64,000 nucleotides of DNA from Enterocola sp045654205 (GTDB taxonomy: Bacteria > Bacteroidota > Bacteroidia > Bacteroidales > Paludibacteraceae). The stretch is taken from assembly GCA_045654205.1 (NCBI GenBank), contig JAZOMZ010000002.1:1-64000 (forward strand), given 5' to 3'. How positions within the stretch are numbered: the stretch's first letter is position 1; each line of letters opens with the position of its first letter. Of the stretch, positions 16,266 through 25,250 are shown in pieces. The notes beneath the pieces are model-generated. The model worked only from the letters and a program-made list of their open reading frames with translations, searched no databases and was not told the DNA's origin. The position numbers and the translations under genes were made by a program.

Positions 16266-16895
16266 TTAATTTTCAGACTCTTCCAGCAAAAATTTTCCTT
16301 TATCGTATGATTTCTCAACATTTTGTAGTAACTTTGCCACCCTAATGATCAGACCTCCACGTGAGTTAGGATGATTAGGCGTCGAGATAGAACTGTTTGA
16401 TTCGTAGTCAAACAGTTCTATTTTTATTATCTCGAATGTGTAAGGTTTATTATTATAATTTCTATCACGATATTCGTATATTGTTGTTTTTATTCGATAA
16501 GGTTTACTTTGAAACAATATTGCTCCAAAGAACCTATGTATTAAAACATTATCATTTATAGGATTTTCTATTGTTCGAATACCACTAACTTTTGTATAAT
16601 CTGCATGCACTTCCACCTCAATACTTGCATCTATTATCTTCGGCAATACTTTTAATACTGACAAGTGCACATGAATATTATCACTCTTACTTATAGCAGA
16701 AGAATCTAAGTATTTCTTTAGCGCCTTCTTGCTAATTTCATATCTAAATTCGTCAAACGTACCTACGTGTGATTCATAAGTATTAACCAAATTTTGTTCT
16801 GCCCATTTTTTTGCTTCGTTAAGTGGATCGTTACTATTGAAGTCGTGTAATTCCACATTTACAATCTCAACAAAACTCTTGTTTAAATGAGGCAT
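16266..16895 (-). CDS. LPD3-domain-like protein of mobile-element type
   Basis: 209 residues. The core from about residue 55 (KKALKKYLDSSAISKSDNIH, VLKVLPKIID, NDNVLIHRFFGAILF, YRIKTTIYEYRD, then KLLQNVEKSYDKGKFLLEES) fits my recollection of the large polyvalent protein-associated domain 3, usually found in phage or conjugative-element polyproteins. Here it stands as a short gene with no mobile neighbours except the small gene upstream, whose end it overlaps by 29 bases. Function unknown. Confidence 0.6.
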   Translation of the reverse strand: MPHLNKSFVEIVNVELHDFNSNDPLNEAKKWAEQNLVNTYESHVGTFDEFRYEISKKALKKYLDSSAISKSDNIHVHLSVLKVLPKIIDASIEVEVHADYTKVSGIRTIENPINDNVLIHRFFGAILFQSKPYRIKTTIYEYRDRNYNNKPYTFEIIKIELFDYESNSSISTPNHPNSRGGLIIRVAKLLQNVEKSYDKGKFLLEESEN

Positions 16896-17103
16896 AACAA
16901 TACCTACCTTTGCTACGCACAGCGGACTTTTGAATTAAATCAAACTCATCTAGAGGATACTTTGAATTATAACTAATAAACGGTTCTGATGCTACTGAAT
17001 AAGTTTGATTTTCTAAAATAAATGTTTCGTATGAACGATAAGGGATACTTTTCTTTTGATTTGTTTGCAACGCATCGTTGCCCAATGTTAATTTTTTATT
17101 CAT
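16867..17103 (-). CDS. Small hypothetical protein upstream of the LPD3-like gene
   Basis: 78 residues with no motif I recognise; polar, no signal peptide, a few Cys near the end. It overlaps the next gene by 29 bases in another frame and has a TATCTTTG promoter box 95 bases upstream, so the two genes probably form one transcript. Could be an antitoxin-like or structural partner, but nothing in the sequence proves it. Confidence 0.45.
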   Translation of the reverse strand: MNKKLTLGNDALQTNQKKSIPYRSYETFILENQTYSVASEPFISYNSKYPLDEFDLIQKSAVRSKGRYCYASFKQEFC

Positions 17104-17197
17104 TTCGATTAAAAATTAAGATTAATAACTCTAGTTATATAACTATTTACACAATGTAATCAAGACCTAACCCTTGCTTGAGGTACAAGAGTTTCCA

Positions 17198-17205
17198 CAA
17201 AGATA
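17198..17205 (-). promoter_or_regulatory. -7 box for the LPD3 gene pair
   Basis: TATCTTTG on the minus strand; expected transcript start near 17192 and a leader of about 88 bases. Confidence 0.5.
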
Positions 17206-17263
17206 GTAAATAATAAAGAATTGGCCCGCATTTAAACATGCAAAAAATACCACATAAAAGCAA

Positions 17264-17294
17264 AACCGCAACCAAAGTTTATTTGATTGCGGTT
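17264..17294 (-). terminator. Terminator of the type IX sorting protein gene
   Basis: Arms AACCGCAA / TTGCGGTT (8 bp, partly extendable through CCAAA/TTTGA), 30 bases after the stop of the gene at 17324-17788, followed by a T-run on the minus strand. Confidence 0.65.
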
Positions 17295-17323
17295 GTAGTA
17301 GAGAATTTATAAAAGATTTCTAT

Positions 17324-17788
17324 TTATTTCTTGATGAATTTTACGTATTGGTTGTTGATGCGAAGGATGTAGGTACCTTGGCTTAGTGAGGTTACATCAA
17401 GTTCTGCGCCTTTATCTTTTAGAACAGATTTTCCTGTTAAGTTGTAAACTTCGAGAGGGGTATTTTCATCTACACCTTGAATGGTTAAAGTATTCACCAC
17501 AGGATTTGGGAATACATACACTTGTGTAAAACCAATTTCTTCAATGTCTGTTGGAGCCTCAGCAAAAAGTATCTTTACATAACCAGCAAATTGATTTCCA
17601 TCTTTGTCAACAATTGTCATTGAAGCACTATTAGCATCCGCAATCACATTGATACGGCTTACAGTAGCAAGAGCGTATGTAGTTTTATCACCATCGGCAG
17701 ATACTGCTACTATATTTTCACGTTCTGTTGCATAAAGAAAACTTGCCAGAGAAAGAGCAAGCACAGAAAAAAGTAATTTTAGTTTCAT
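17324..17788 (-). CDS. Small secreted protein with type IX sorting domain
   Basis: 154 residues. Signal peptide MKLKLLFSVLALSLASFLYA, a short middle region (about residues 25-85), then a type A C-terminal sorting domain: VYVFPNPVVNTLTIQG, VYNLTGKSVL, LSQGTYILRIN and a basic end FIKK. This domain directs export through the type IX secretion system and attachment to the surface. The cargo part is too small to assign. Own promoter and terminator. Confidence 0.85.
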   Translation of the reverse strand: MKLKLLFSVLALSLASFLYATERENIVAVSADGDKTTYALATVSRINVIADANSASMTIVDKDGNQFAGYVKILFAEAPTDIEEIGFTQVYVFPNPVVNTLTIQGVDENTPLEVYNLTGKSVLKDKGAELDVTSLSQGTYILRINNQYVKFIKK

Positions 17789-17824
17789 AAAGATATGTGT
17801 TTATGTAATTATCATATTTTTGTG

Positions 17825-17832
17825 CAAAAATA
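17825..17832 (-). promoter_or_regulatory. -7 box of the type IX sorting protein gene
   Basis: TATTTTTG on the minus strand, 36 bases before the ATG at 17788. Confidence 0.55.
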
Positions 17833-17867
17833 CAAAAAATCATTGAAACATAATAATATATAACAGA

Positions 17868-17889
17868 AAAACCCTCTTGCGAGGGTTTT
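17868..17889 (-). terminator. Terminator after the FISUMP lipoprotein
   Basis: Nine-bp perfect arms AAAACCCTC / GAGGGTTTT around TTGC, about 27 bases beyond the stop at 17917. Confidence 0.8.
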
Positions 17890-17916
17890 AACTATGTATT
17901 AAATAAAATAGTTTGT

Positions 17917-18960
17917 TTATGGCAATACAGGGCGGATAGATAGACCGTAGTAGCGGCTATTGGCAAATAATGAGATATCACCATCATTATACATATCGAT
18001 TACATATGCTTGAGACGAATAATCACTTTTTAGTTCACTACTCCAATAAGTTCCATTATAACCGATATCTTCAATATTTGTATCAATAAAATAGCCTGGC
18101 ATTGGCAAGAAAATACTATTACCATTAGGGCCAGTCACAGTATATCCATCAACACCATTCATTGTATCTAAGGTCCAATTGCACTCTATGATAAGTTCAA
18201 CTTGTTCTTCTTTGGTTGGCATACGCCAAGCACCACCCCAATTGACAGTAGCAGCATCGTCTTCAGGTTCTAATTTGGTTTTATTATCCACTATACCAAA
18301 GTCTGAACTGCTACAATATTTGGTCAAATTATTATAATCACCATCGCACCATTTGTAAGTACTCCAGTTATATTCTTCTTTTGGCTCAGTTTCGCCCCAA
18401 GCAAAGTAATCACCGTATTCTTCTGGAGAAGTAGCGCCCACATTCATGGTTGCCCATTTCACAGAAAGGCCTAAATCTACGTATGCATAACCATTAGCAT
18501 TGCCATCTCCTTCATCTTCTGTACCGCCTTCACCTTCTCCTTCTGAGCCACCTTCATCTTCAGAACCTTCATTAGCAGGAAGTGTTGTAAATTCTTTAAT
18601 TTGACCAAACTCTCTTTGAATACCGTTTAGGACTAGGTATGCACAATAATAGTACTTTGTATCTGGAGACAAACTGGTTATCTCTACTTCGTATTCTTTA
18701 CCATTCATATAAGAAGCAAATTCCTCATTACCATTGCGAAAATTCATATCTTCTAAATAGGTAGAATACATCACACCAAAATTAACAGAGCTGTATTTTG
18801 AAATATCCACATTTACAGATGCTTCGATTAATGCTGATTCGTCTGTAATATTGATTACTTGCCCTGTTCTCACTTTTGCAGATGTAGCAGGTTCTTTTTC
18901 CTCGCAACCCACCAATGCCACCGCAAATAAAAAGCTTATTAAATAAAGTATTTTTTTCAT
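17917..18960 (-). CDS. FISUMP-domain lipoprotein
   Basis: 347 residues. Lipoprotein signal MKKILYLISFLFAVALVGC with the lipobox Cys at 19. Residues 30-130 look like a fibronectin-type beta-sandwich (ITSLSPDTKYYYCAYLVLNG). An acidic Gly/Glu linker follows, then a FISUMP domain (YVDLGLSVKWATMNVGA, GDYFAWGETEPK, WRMPTKEEQ, ending GLSIRPVLP). Surface or periplasmic lipoprotein of unknown function. 18 bases after the Big2 protein gene, so probably one operon. Confidence 0.85.
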   Translation of the reverse strand: MKKILYLISFLFAVALVGCEEKEPATSAKVRTGQVINITDESALIEASVNVDISKYSSVNFGVMYSTYLEDMNFRNGNEEFASYMNGKEYEVEITSLSPDTKYYYCAYLVLNGIQREFGQIKEFTTLPANEGSEDEGGSEGEGEGGTEDEGDGNANGYAYVDLGLSVKWATMNVGATSPEEYGDYFAWGETEPKEEYNWSTYKWCDGDYNNLTKYCSSSDFGIVDNKTKLEPEDDAATVNWGGAWRMPTKEEQVELIIECNWTLDTMNGVDGYTVTGPNGNSIFLPMPGYFIDTNIEDIGYNGTYWSSELKSDYSSQAYVIDMYNDGDISLFANSRYYGLSIRPVLP

Positions 18961-18978
18961 GATATTATTTTTTATGGA

Positions 18979-21324
18979 TTAAAAATAAAAGTCTACTTTA
19001 TATTGTAGATTGGAATTTGGAACATTATAAATCGATGTTTCATCTTTCATACATTCACCTTCTTCTGCGATTTTTTCATATGCGTATGACGTAAATCTAC
19101 AATCACCAACTCCATTATTGAAGTTAGGATTATAGTAATGTATATTTACATCATAACCATAACATGGATTAATTGTATTGCCCGCATCTAATTTAAATCT
19201 AAATTTAGGAGTATCATATCCGATTAGGTTACATTCAGATGTTTTCTTTCCTTCTGAAATATAATAATAGTAACCTGTATCTTTATGTTTTATAAGAAGA
19301 TCATTACGAGATCCATCCACATTATTAATAGAGAGGCCATAATACGAATTGTAAATCGTAGCATTAGCAGTAACTTTCTTACCCAATATATCCGCTTCTA
19401 CAGCGAATGTATCATAATACTTATCACCATAAGCTAAATCTGTTCCTTTAATCACTACATTTGTACTACCTTCAGTGAAGGTATGGTAATTTTTAGTTTT
19501 AGGAGTACATTTACTATATTTAATCAAATCTTCAAGAGGAGTATAATCTTTAATATTTGAGCTAAAACTAGACTCATCTATAGTAGTCTTCTTGCCTGGG
19601 TAACCGTAAATGGTTGAAATTGTTGGATTATAAGATGCTGGGATTACGTGAACCTTACCAGTCCAACCTTTCCCATCGCAATTAGCCTGTAATCTATATT
19701 CACCTTTTGCATCTTTAGAGACATATAATTTATAAACATTACCTACTTTTTTAACTTGTACGTTTGAGTTGTCTGATGTAAAGGTCACATTATTAGCAAG
19801 GCTGGCATCTGCTGGAGATACAGAAACTGTAAATTCTATATCCTGACCACTTCCGTAAGCTGTTTCGGCATAGTCCGAAGCAGAAGAAGGTGCCCAAAAG
19901 CAATAATAAGCACTTATACTTTTTACATTAGATGAAACAGAAATACTTTTTACTGCTATCTTAGTTATTTTAATTGCTCGTGTTTTTACCACACCATTGC
20001 TTTCTGCTGTTATGGAAACATAGCCTGCTTGGTCTTTTGCGGTAAGGGTGCAAGTACCGTTGGTTTTGTTCACCGAAATAGTTGCCATAGAAGTATTGTC
20101 TATAGACCATTTAATATCGCCATAGGAAGCTCCACTTGGTTCTAAGTTTTTGATTGAAAGGGTAATAGATTTATTAATTGCTACTTCTGTGGCAGATGCG
20201 CTCAACTCAAATCCTGTAATTGGAGGAAACTCGCTCACAGTAATGGTAGATGTGCCTACAACACCATCCACTTTTGCAGAAATAGTAGCAGAGCCTAAAC
20301 CTTTGGCTGTAACGATACCGTTTTCATCTACACTCGCCACACTGCTATTTGAACTACTCCAAGTTATTTCTGGATATGTTACTTCGGCAGGAGTTGTAAG
20401 AACCCTCAACAGACAAGTATCGTTTAATACCAAAGTCTTAGAAGTAGGATTTATTGCTACAGTTTTTGGTTTAACATATAACACCTTCACTTGTGCAGAA
20501 GCACTTTTGCCATCTACAGTAACTGTAATAGTTGCAGAGCCATCGCCTTTACCTGTAACTATACCTGTTTCTGCATCTACTTCCACAATACTTGGATTTG
20601 AACTGCTCCATGTGCGCTTTGGTTGGCTAATATCTATAGGAGTAGTAGTTGCGGTAAGTTGCAAAGTAGTATTCAAGCCTACTTCTGGATTTTTTTGGTC
20701 AATAACCACCTTTTCGGCATGAATCATTTTTACACTGATGTCTATTTCTTTTTTAACATCACCTCCTCTTACCACAATAGTGGTTTCACCCTCGCCCTTT
20801 GGAGTGATAACTACTTGTTTGCCATCACGTTTGGCTTCGGCAATAGATTTATCTTTTGAACTTACTGTGATACCTTCTGCACCTACAGTAGATGGTTTTA
20901 TATCGGTAATATCTACACTAACAGCATTGTCTCCGTATGGAACATCCAATACCTCTGGCAAAGCCTCGCCATTGTATTTCAGATTAAATTTGGTAATCAC
21001 CGCTTTTAAAACTTCTACTTCTATAGAAGCAGTTTTGCCATGTACTGTGGCTGTAACTGTGGTATGTCCTTCTTTTACACCAGTTACTGACCCCCACTCG
21101 CTTACAGTGGCAATGGTCTCGTCTGCACTGGTAAAATAAACCGTAGCCGTATCGCCCACTTGCTCTGGCAAAATAGTATAGTAAAGATACTTGCTTTCGC
21201 CTACAGGCAATTCAATAGAAGTATCATCAAAGGTGATACTTTCTGCAAGTGGAAAAATGTCTTCTTTTTTACATGCTATCACAGCAACTAGCAAGCAAAC
21301 AAGAAATGGAATAATCTTTTTCAT
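18979..21324 (-). CDS. Large lipoprotein with bacterial Ig-like (Big2) domains
   Basis: 781 residues. Lipobox in FLVCLLVAVIAC. Repeated Big2 units follow, each with the pattern WSSSNPSIVEVD..TGIVTGKGDGSATITV, at about residues 30-110, 205-285, 290-365 and 370-455, with a weaker one at 115-200. The C-terminal 300 residues are not recognised. Such proteins are usually surface adhesins or scaffold parts. First gene of a pair with the FISUMP lipoprotein. Confidence 0.85.
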   Translation of the reverse strand: MKKIIPFLVCLLVAVIACKKEDIFPLAESITFDDTSIELPVGESKYLYYTILPEQVGDTATVYFTSADETIATVSEWGSVTGVKEGHTTVTATVHGKTASIEVEVLKAVITKFNLKYNGEALPEVLDVPYGDNAVSVDITDIKPSTVGAEGITVSSKDKSIAEAKRDGKQVVITPKGEGETTIVVRGGDVKKEIDISVKMIHAEKVVIDQKNPEVGLNTTLQLTATTTPIDISQPKRTWSSSNPSIVEVDAETGIVTGKGDGSATITVTVDGKSASAQVKVLYVKPKTVAINPTSKTLVLNDTCLLRVLTTPAEVTYPEITWSSSNSSVASVDENGIVTAKGLGSATISAKVDGVVGTSTITVSEFPPITGFELSASATEVAINKSITLSIKNLEPSGASYGDIKWSIDNTSMATISVNKTNGTCTLTAKDQAGYVSITAESNGVVKTRAIKITKIAVKSISVSSNVKSISAYYCFWAPSSASDYAETAYGSGQDIEFTVSVSPADASLANNVTFTSDNSNVQVKKVGNVYKLYVSKDAKGEYRLQANCDGKGWTGKVHVIPASYNPTISTIYGYPGKKTTIDESSFSSNIKDYTPLEDLIKYSKCTPKTKNYHTFTEGSTNVVIKGTDLAYGDKYYDTFAVEADILGKKVTANATIYNSYYGLSINNVDGSRNDLLIKHKDTGYYYYISEGKKTSECNLIGYDTPKFRFKLDAGNTINPCYGYDVNIHYYNPNFNNGVGDCRFTSYAYEKIAEEGECMKDETSIYNVPNSNLQYKVDFYF

Positions 21325-21340
21325 AATCTCAAAAATTAAA

Positions 21341-21383
21341 ACAAGAGTGACGGTGGTTTTTGCTCTTCCCCCCTCACTCTTGT
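21341..21383 (-). terminator. Terminator of the outer-membrane barrel operon
   Basis: Perfect 10-bp arms ACAAGAGTGA / TCACTCTTGT with a 23-base loop, followed on the minus strand by TTTAATTTTT. Lies between the barrel gene and the Big2 gene. Confidence 0.7.
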
Positions 21384-21406
21384 ATGCTATTTAATACGTT
21401 TAACTA

Positions 21407-22354
21407 TTAAAAATAGTAGTGGAATGAAATGTTCACGCCAATGTTTTCGGTGCCGTATAGCACGTAGGTGCTACCTGGACTAACCAAGTCATTGTATTGA
21501 GCCACTTGACCGTGGTAGTTATCGAAACCTTCGTAAATGGTATAGGTTTGTGGTTGGAATGCCACCATAATAGGGGTAAGTTCTACGGTTGCGCCTATTG
21601 AAACGTTTTTCATAAAGAACCATTCCAAACCTAAGTTGGCATAAAGACCAATACCATGGCTAACGCCTACATTGTATTGTTTTACAGGGCGACCATAGTC
21701 CATCCATGTACAACCACTTGACGCAAATTCGTTGATATTTTTGTCGATTTTTTCCATTGTGGTTGGGTGTTGGTTGGCTTCAGTGATTTGATTTCCATAT
21801 TCAAATTTCACATCGCCACCACCAAATGAATACATCAAACCAAAACCACCTACAAAGCGTAAGTTTTTACCTGCATTGAACTCTAGACCAGCGGTAATAC
21901 CACCACCTTTATAGTCTAACATCACAGCATCGGCTACTTGAGCTTCAGACATTGGGTTTAAAGCCATAGCTTTGTCGTCATTTACATATTCACGATAGTT
22001 TACATAGCCACCGCTAAAACCAATGCTAGCTTTGAACGCCATGTGTTCTTTTGCTTGGTATTTGTACGAAATAGACACCATTGGTTGTTGTGCTAAAATG
22101 TACATTTGGTTTGGTTTCGCTTCGGCACCTTTGATAATACCATCTTCTGTTTCGGTGCCATACAAAAATTGACCTACACTAGAAAATGAAGCGGCACTAC
22201 CACCTTGTGCAGCGGCTACTGGGTTAAAATTGACACCGATGGCACTGCTTCCCACTTCTGGTGTATAGACTTTAGCCTCTTTTTCTGTTTGTGCCATGGC
22301 ACCCATAGACAAGGCGCATAATAGCGAAACAGTTATTACTTTTATCTTGTTCAT
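21407..22354 (-). CDS. Outer-membrane beta-barrel protein
   Basis: 315 residues with signal peptide MNKIKVITVSLLCALSMGAMA, alternating hydrophobic strands (ISYKYQAKEHMAFKASIGFS, LRFVGGFGLMYSFGGG, GIGLYANLGLEWFFMKN) and a C-terminal NISFHYYF ending in Phe, as outer-membrane barrels do for BAM insertion. No enzymatic motif. Follows a small lipoprotein by 39 bases; the pair probably forms a surface unit. Confidence 0.8.
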   Translation of the reverse strand: MNKIKVITVSLLCALSMGAMAQTEKEAKVYTPEVGSSAIGVNFNPVAAAQGGSAASFSSVGQFLYGTETEDGIIKGAEAKPNQMYILAQQPMVSISYKYQAKEHMAFKASIGFSGGYVNYREYVNDDKAMALNPMSEAQVADAVMLDYKGGGITAGLEFNAGKNLRFVGGFGLMYSFGGGDVKFEYGNQITEANQHPTTMEKIDKNINEFASSGCTWMDYGRPVKQYNVGVSHGIGLYANLGLEWFFMKNVSIGATVELTPIMVAFQPQTYTIYEGFDNYHGQVAQYNDLVSPGSTYVLYGTENIGVNISFHYYF

Positions 22355-22393
22355 AATAATACTCTTTAAATGTTGATAAAAACAGATTCGCTA

Positions 22394-22909
22394 TTAAGGA
22401 TTGAAGTGATAAGGATCGTTTGTAGCACCTACTCTTTTACCAATTAGGTCAACATAAATAGTTTCGCCGTAAGTAATAGTTTGATTTGCTTCGCCTTTGT
22501 AAGTAAGCATTACTTTTTTAATGTCTGCATCGTCTGGTTTCACTTCTGCATCGTAGTTTTCTTGTTGGAACATACAAGTTGCTTTGCAAGATGCTTTTTT
22601 ACCTGCTGCCACTGGAATGCTTGCTTCAAATTTGCCACCTTTAAGAGCAGCTGTAACAATCATAACATTGCCAGTTGCTTTGTCGTCAGCACCTAGTTCA
22701 GTTACTTCTATAGTTACATTGGTTTTGCCTTCAAATAGTTGCATTCCCTCTGGAGTCATATTATCGTCCAATTTACCATAATATACATAGCCAGCAAGGG
22801 TTGTACCTTTTAAGTCGCTAGTTTCTAGCGCTGTTGGTTCTACTTTTTCGCAAGATGCGAAACCCATTAACATAGCTGCAAGAGCAGCAAAAAAACTTAA
22901 CTTTTTCAT
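22394..22909 (-). CDS. Small lipoprotein
   Basis: 171 residues, lipobox LMGFASC with Cys at 20. The rest looks like a single beta-sandwich (residues 35-165); no family recognised. It heads the operon with the barrel protein and is transcribed from the promoter at 23158-23127 through an unusually long leader of about 210 bases that contains a tetranucleotide repeat and a hairpin. Confidence 0.7.
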   Translation of the reverse strand: MKKLSFFAALAAMLMGFASCEKVEPTALETSDLKGTTLAGYVYYGKLDDNMTPEGMQLFEGKTNVTIEVTELGADDKATGNVMIVTAALKGGKFEASIPVAAGKKASCKATCMFQQENYDAEVKPDDADIKKVMLTYKGEANQTITYGETIYVDLIGKRVGATNDPYHFNP

Positions 22910-22948
22910 TTTTGTTTATTTTATTGATTAATATTATTCTAAACACAA

Positions 22949-22986
22949 AAAGTCGCTATCCTGCATATTTACAGAACAGCGACTTT
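22949..22986 (-). other. Hairpin in the lipoprotein leader
   Basis: Nine-bp arms AAAGTCGCT / AGCGACTTT with a 20-base loop, 40 bases before the lipoprotein ATG. It could serve as an attenuator in this long leader. Confidence 0.5.
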
Positions 22987-23024
22987 ATATAAAATCACAG
23001 CAAATATTACATACGCGGCGCGCA

Positions 23025-23059
23025 ATGTATGTATGTATGTATGTATGTATGTATGTATG
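23025..23059. repeat. Tetranucleotide microsatellite (ATGT)n
   Basis: Almost nine perfect ATGT units in the untranslated leader between promoter and lipoprotein gene. Perfect short tandem repeats change length by slippage. Confidence 0.95.
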
Positions 23060-23062
23060 AAC

Positions 23063-23158
23063 TAGATACTAGCTCATGCATAGAAAAGCCATTGTTAATA
23101 TGTAATAAATTGTTACGCATACGTTGCAAATATAACAAATATTAATTGTTTTTACAAA
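23063..23158 (-). promoter_or_regulatory. Promoter and conserved leader, copy 1
   Basis: TTTG at 23158-23155, 20 bases, TATATTTG at 23134-23127. The leader that follows matches copy 2 at 30416-30486: the block at 23093-23063 agrees in 28 of 31 bases, including TTTTCTATG and AGCTAGTATCTA. It drives the lipoprotein/barrel operon and lies just beyond the downstream end of the six-gene SPFH cluster. Confidence 0.75.
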
Positions 23159-23190
23159 TTTTAATACATTTATATTGTGACAATAATACA

Positions 23191-23222
23191 AAAAGAGGGA
23201 CTAACCTAGTTAGCCCCTCTTT
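23191..23222 (-). terminator. Terminator of the six-gene SPFH cluster
   Basis: Arms AAAGAGGG..CTAAC / GTTAG..CCTCTTT around a short loop, 18 bases after the stop of the last gene (23240), followed by T-rich sequence on the minus strand. Confidence 0.7.
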
Positions 23223-23239
23223 TATGTAAACTGCATCCA

Positions 23240-24211
23240 TTACATGGTGCGAGCAAATTTATCAATGCTAAATTTACCATCAATATCTTGCACTTTGATT
23301 TTGCCTTGTAATAAATCAAAGAAGAAAGCACGAATGCGGTCAGTTGTAAGCAACGATGGTTGTCCTACAGCATCTACACCTAAATCGTAAGTTTTTAACA
23401 TTTGAGGTCCTAGGGCTGCTGCTGTTAATAAGAAATGATTTTGGAACTTGTCTGTATCTATCAAATCTGCTGCCAATACCTTGCCAATAACACTATAGCT
23501 ATGTATGGTACGTTGCTGTGTAGCATCTGATAATGTAGTTTTAAGGTCGTCGGTTGACATGTTAATTTCGATACGACCACTTTCTTTCGCTTCTTCTTGT
23601 CTGCGATACAAAGAGCCCAAATCGGCCAATGCCAAAGAATACAAATGTGAAGTATTTGAGAAATTAATTTCTTTAATACTAAACACAGATGGTAATAATA
23701 AACTTACATTACCTTCTATTTCTACAAAAGGCGATAAGAATGTTCCCACAATACAGTCTTTAAGGGTTAATGATTGTGTAGCAAAAACACCACCAATTAC
23801 CACACAATTTTCTAAGATAATTTCGTCACCATATACACTACCCGAAATAAAAGCATTATTTAGTGTTACGCTTTTTGCATTTACATCAGAACTAAAAGTT
23901 AAGTTACATTTAGCAGCTCTAGATACAATAGAAGAAGCTGTTCCTACTGCTTTATTAAAAGTAACATCACCTGCTACATCAGAATTTACATAAATTTCGT
24001 GTTGAGTAAATACAGCACCTTTAATTTCTAATGGAGCACTTTCTATGGTTAATTTACTAGCATACACAGGGCCTTCTACTATAGTTTCGCCCACCACATT
24101 GACGGTTCTTGATAATTCTGAAAACTTATTAGGTAGGATGCCTCCTTTTACTATATTTTTATCTAATCTTAGATTGGTATCGGTTATATAAAGTTCTTTT
24201 AAGTTGCTCAT
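23240..24211 (-). CDS. Bactofilin-like beta-solenoid protein
   Basis: 323 residues. From about residue 35 to 185 it shows short repeating hydrophobic strands with small turns (VYASKLTIESAPLEIKGAVF, LTFSSDVNAKSVTLNNAFIS, GSVYGDEIILENCVVIGGVF), the pattern of bactofilins and related beta-helices that polymerise without nucleotide. The C-terminal 140 residues are helical and unknown. No signal peptide. Last gene of the cluster, 11 bases after its neighbour. Assignment to true bactofilins is tentative. Confidence 0.55.
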   Translation of the reverse strand: MSNLKELYITDTNLRLDKNIVKGGILPNKFSELSRTVNVVGETIVEGPVYASKLTIESAPLEIKGAVFTQHEIYVNSDVAGDVTFNKAVGTASSIVSRAAKCNLTFSSDVNAKSVTLNNAFISGSVYGDEIILENCVVIGGVFATQSLTLKDCIVGTFLSPFVEIEGNVSLLLPSVFSIKEINFSNTSHLYSLALADLGSLYRRQEEAKESGRIEINMSTDDLKTTLSDATQQRTIHSYSVIGKVLAADLIDTDKFQNHFLLTAAALGPQMLKTYDLGVDAVGQPSLLTTDRIRAFFFDLLQGKIKVQDIDGKFSIDKFARTM

Positions 24212-24222
24212 ATTTCTATATA

Positions 24223-25239
24223 TTATTTGTTTAACATCTTAATAATCATCTCTCTAACTCTATCAGCATGTGCATCATTCGTGGTGATATTTTGTGCCAT
24301 TTCTGCTTGAACATAAGATTTTATTTCTTCCGTTTTTTCGAACGATTGATCCATTTGTTCAAATTTATCTACCACTTTTTGCTCAATCTGACTTTTTTCT
24401 GTCTTATAGTAATCTGGGATAACACAAGCCTGATTTACTTGTTTATTTTCTGATTCTGTTCGTATATAACAAACAGGAACATAGTAAGCATCACCGCCTG
24501 TACCCTCTATTACACTTTGCTTAATGGTTCTTTCAGAAACTGCCTTGTTTACCAAGAAGTTTTGTGCTTGAGACATTGCTTGCAAAGCATGTTTTTTCAT
24601 GGTAGCTGCACTTAACTGAGCTTGTAGAATACTAGTTTCTTTGCTCATTGTGACGGCAGATTGAATCATATCAGTCTTAAGCATGCGGTTGTTTTGTTCT
24701 TCGACTTGGCCTACAAAACGGAACACATGTTTATCTATCTCATGAATACGATTTGATAATTCATCATTCAATTCAGAGAAAATCTTAGTATACCTTGCAG
24801 ATGTACGAGCATAATCTTCTCCCATTTTATTTTGCAACTCTAACAAAGTCTTTTTTTGTTGTTGTAACAAAATTAAACGTGCATCCAATTTTTGCTTCAA
24901 CTCTGCTATTTGTGTAGATAAATCTGTTTTTACAGTTTGAAAGAAACCATTTACTATAGTGGTGGCCACTTTATCGGCATTAGCAGAAATAGCTGCACAC
25001 TGTGCGGCGTTCATAGCAGCCACACTAGCAGTTAACCCTGTAACACTGCCATTACATCCATCAATACTACGATCAAAAGGATTAGTATCAACTAAAATAT
25101 CTACTTCTACATCTTCGTATGCAGTACCACTATAATGTTCTGTAACCGTACCACCATGCTCCGAGGCTGGGTAACTTACACGCACGGTTCCGCTATACGG
25201 TACAGAAATGGTGCGTCTAAACTTTTGTGAATAACTCAT
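24223..25239 (-). CDS. Coiled-coil protein, paralog of its upstream neighbour
   Basis: 338 residues, no family recognised. A beta-rich start (about 1-55) is followed by Ala-rich helix and a long coiled coil (residues 80-175: AELKQKLDARLILLQQQKKT, FSELNDELSNRIHEIDKHVF). It aligns through this region with the 301-residue product of 25251-26156, sharing the NGFF/RGFF, RTSARYTKIF/RIAARYLKTF and IHEIDKHVF/IQQIDQPVF segments. Cytoplasmic. Gaps of 11 bases to both neighbours. Confidence 0.75.
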   Translation of the reverse strand: MSYSQKFRRTISVPYSGTVRVSYPASEHGGTVTEHYSGTAYEDVEVDILVDTNPFDRSIDGCNGSVTGLTASVAAMNAAQCAAISANADKVATTIVNGFFQTVKTDLSTQIAELKQKLDARLILLQQQKKTLLELQNKMGEDYARTSARYTKIFSELNDELSNRIHEIDKHVFRFVGQVEEQNNRMLKTDMIQSAVTMSKETSILQAQLSAATMKKHALQAMSQAQNFLVNKAVSERTIKQSVIEGTGGDAYYVPVCYIRTESENKQVNQACVIPDYYKTEKSQIEQKVVDKFEQMDQSFEKTEEIKSYVQAEMAQNITTNDAHADRVREMIIKMLNK

Positions 25240-25250
25240 AGGACATCTGT

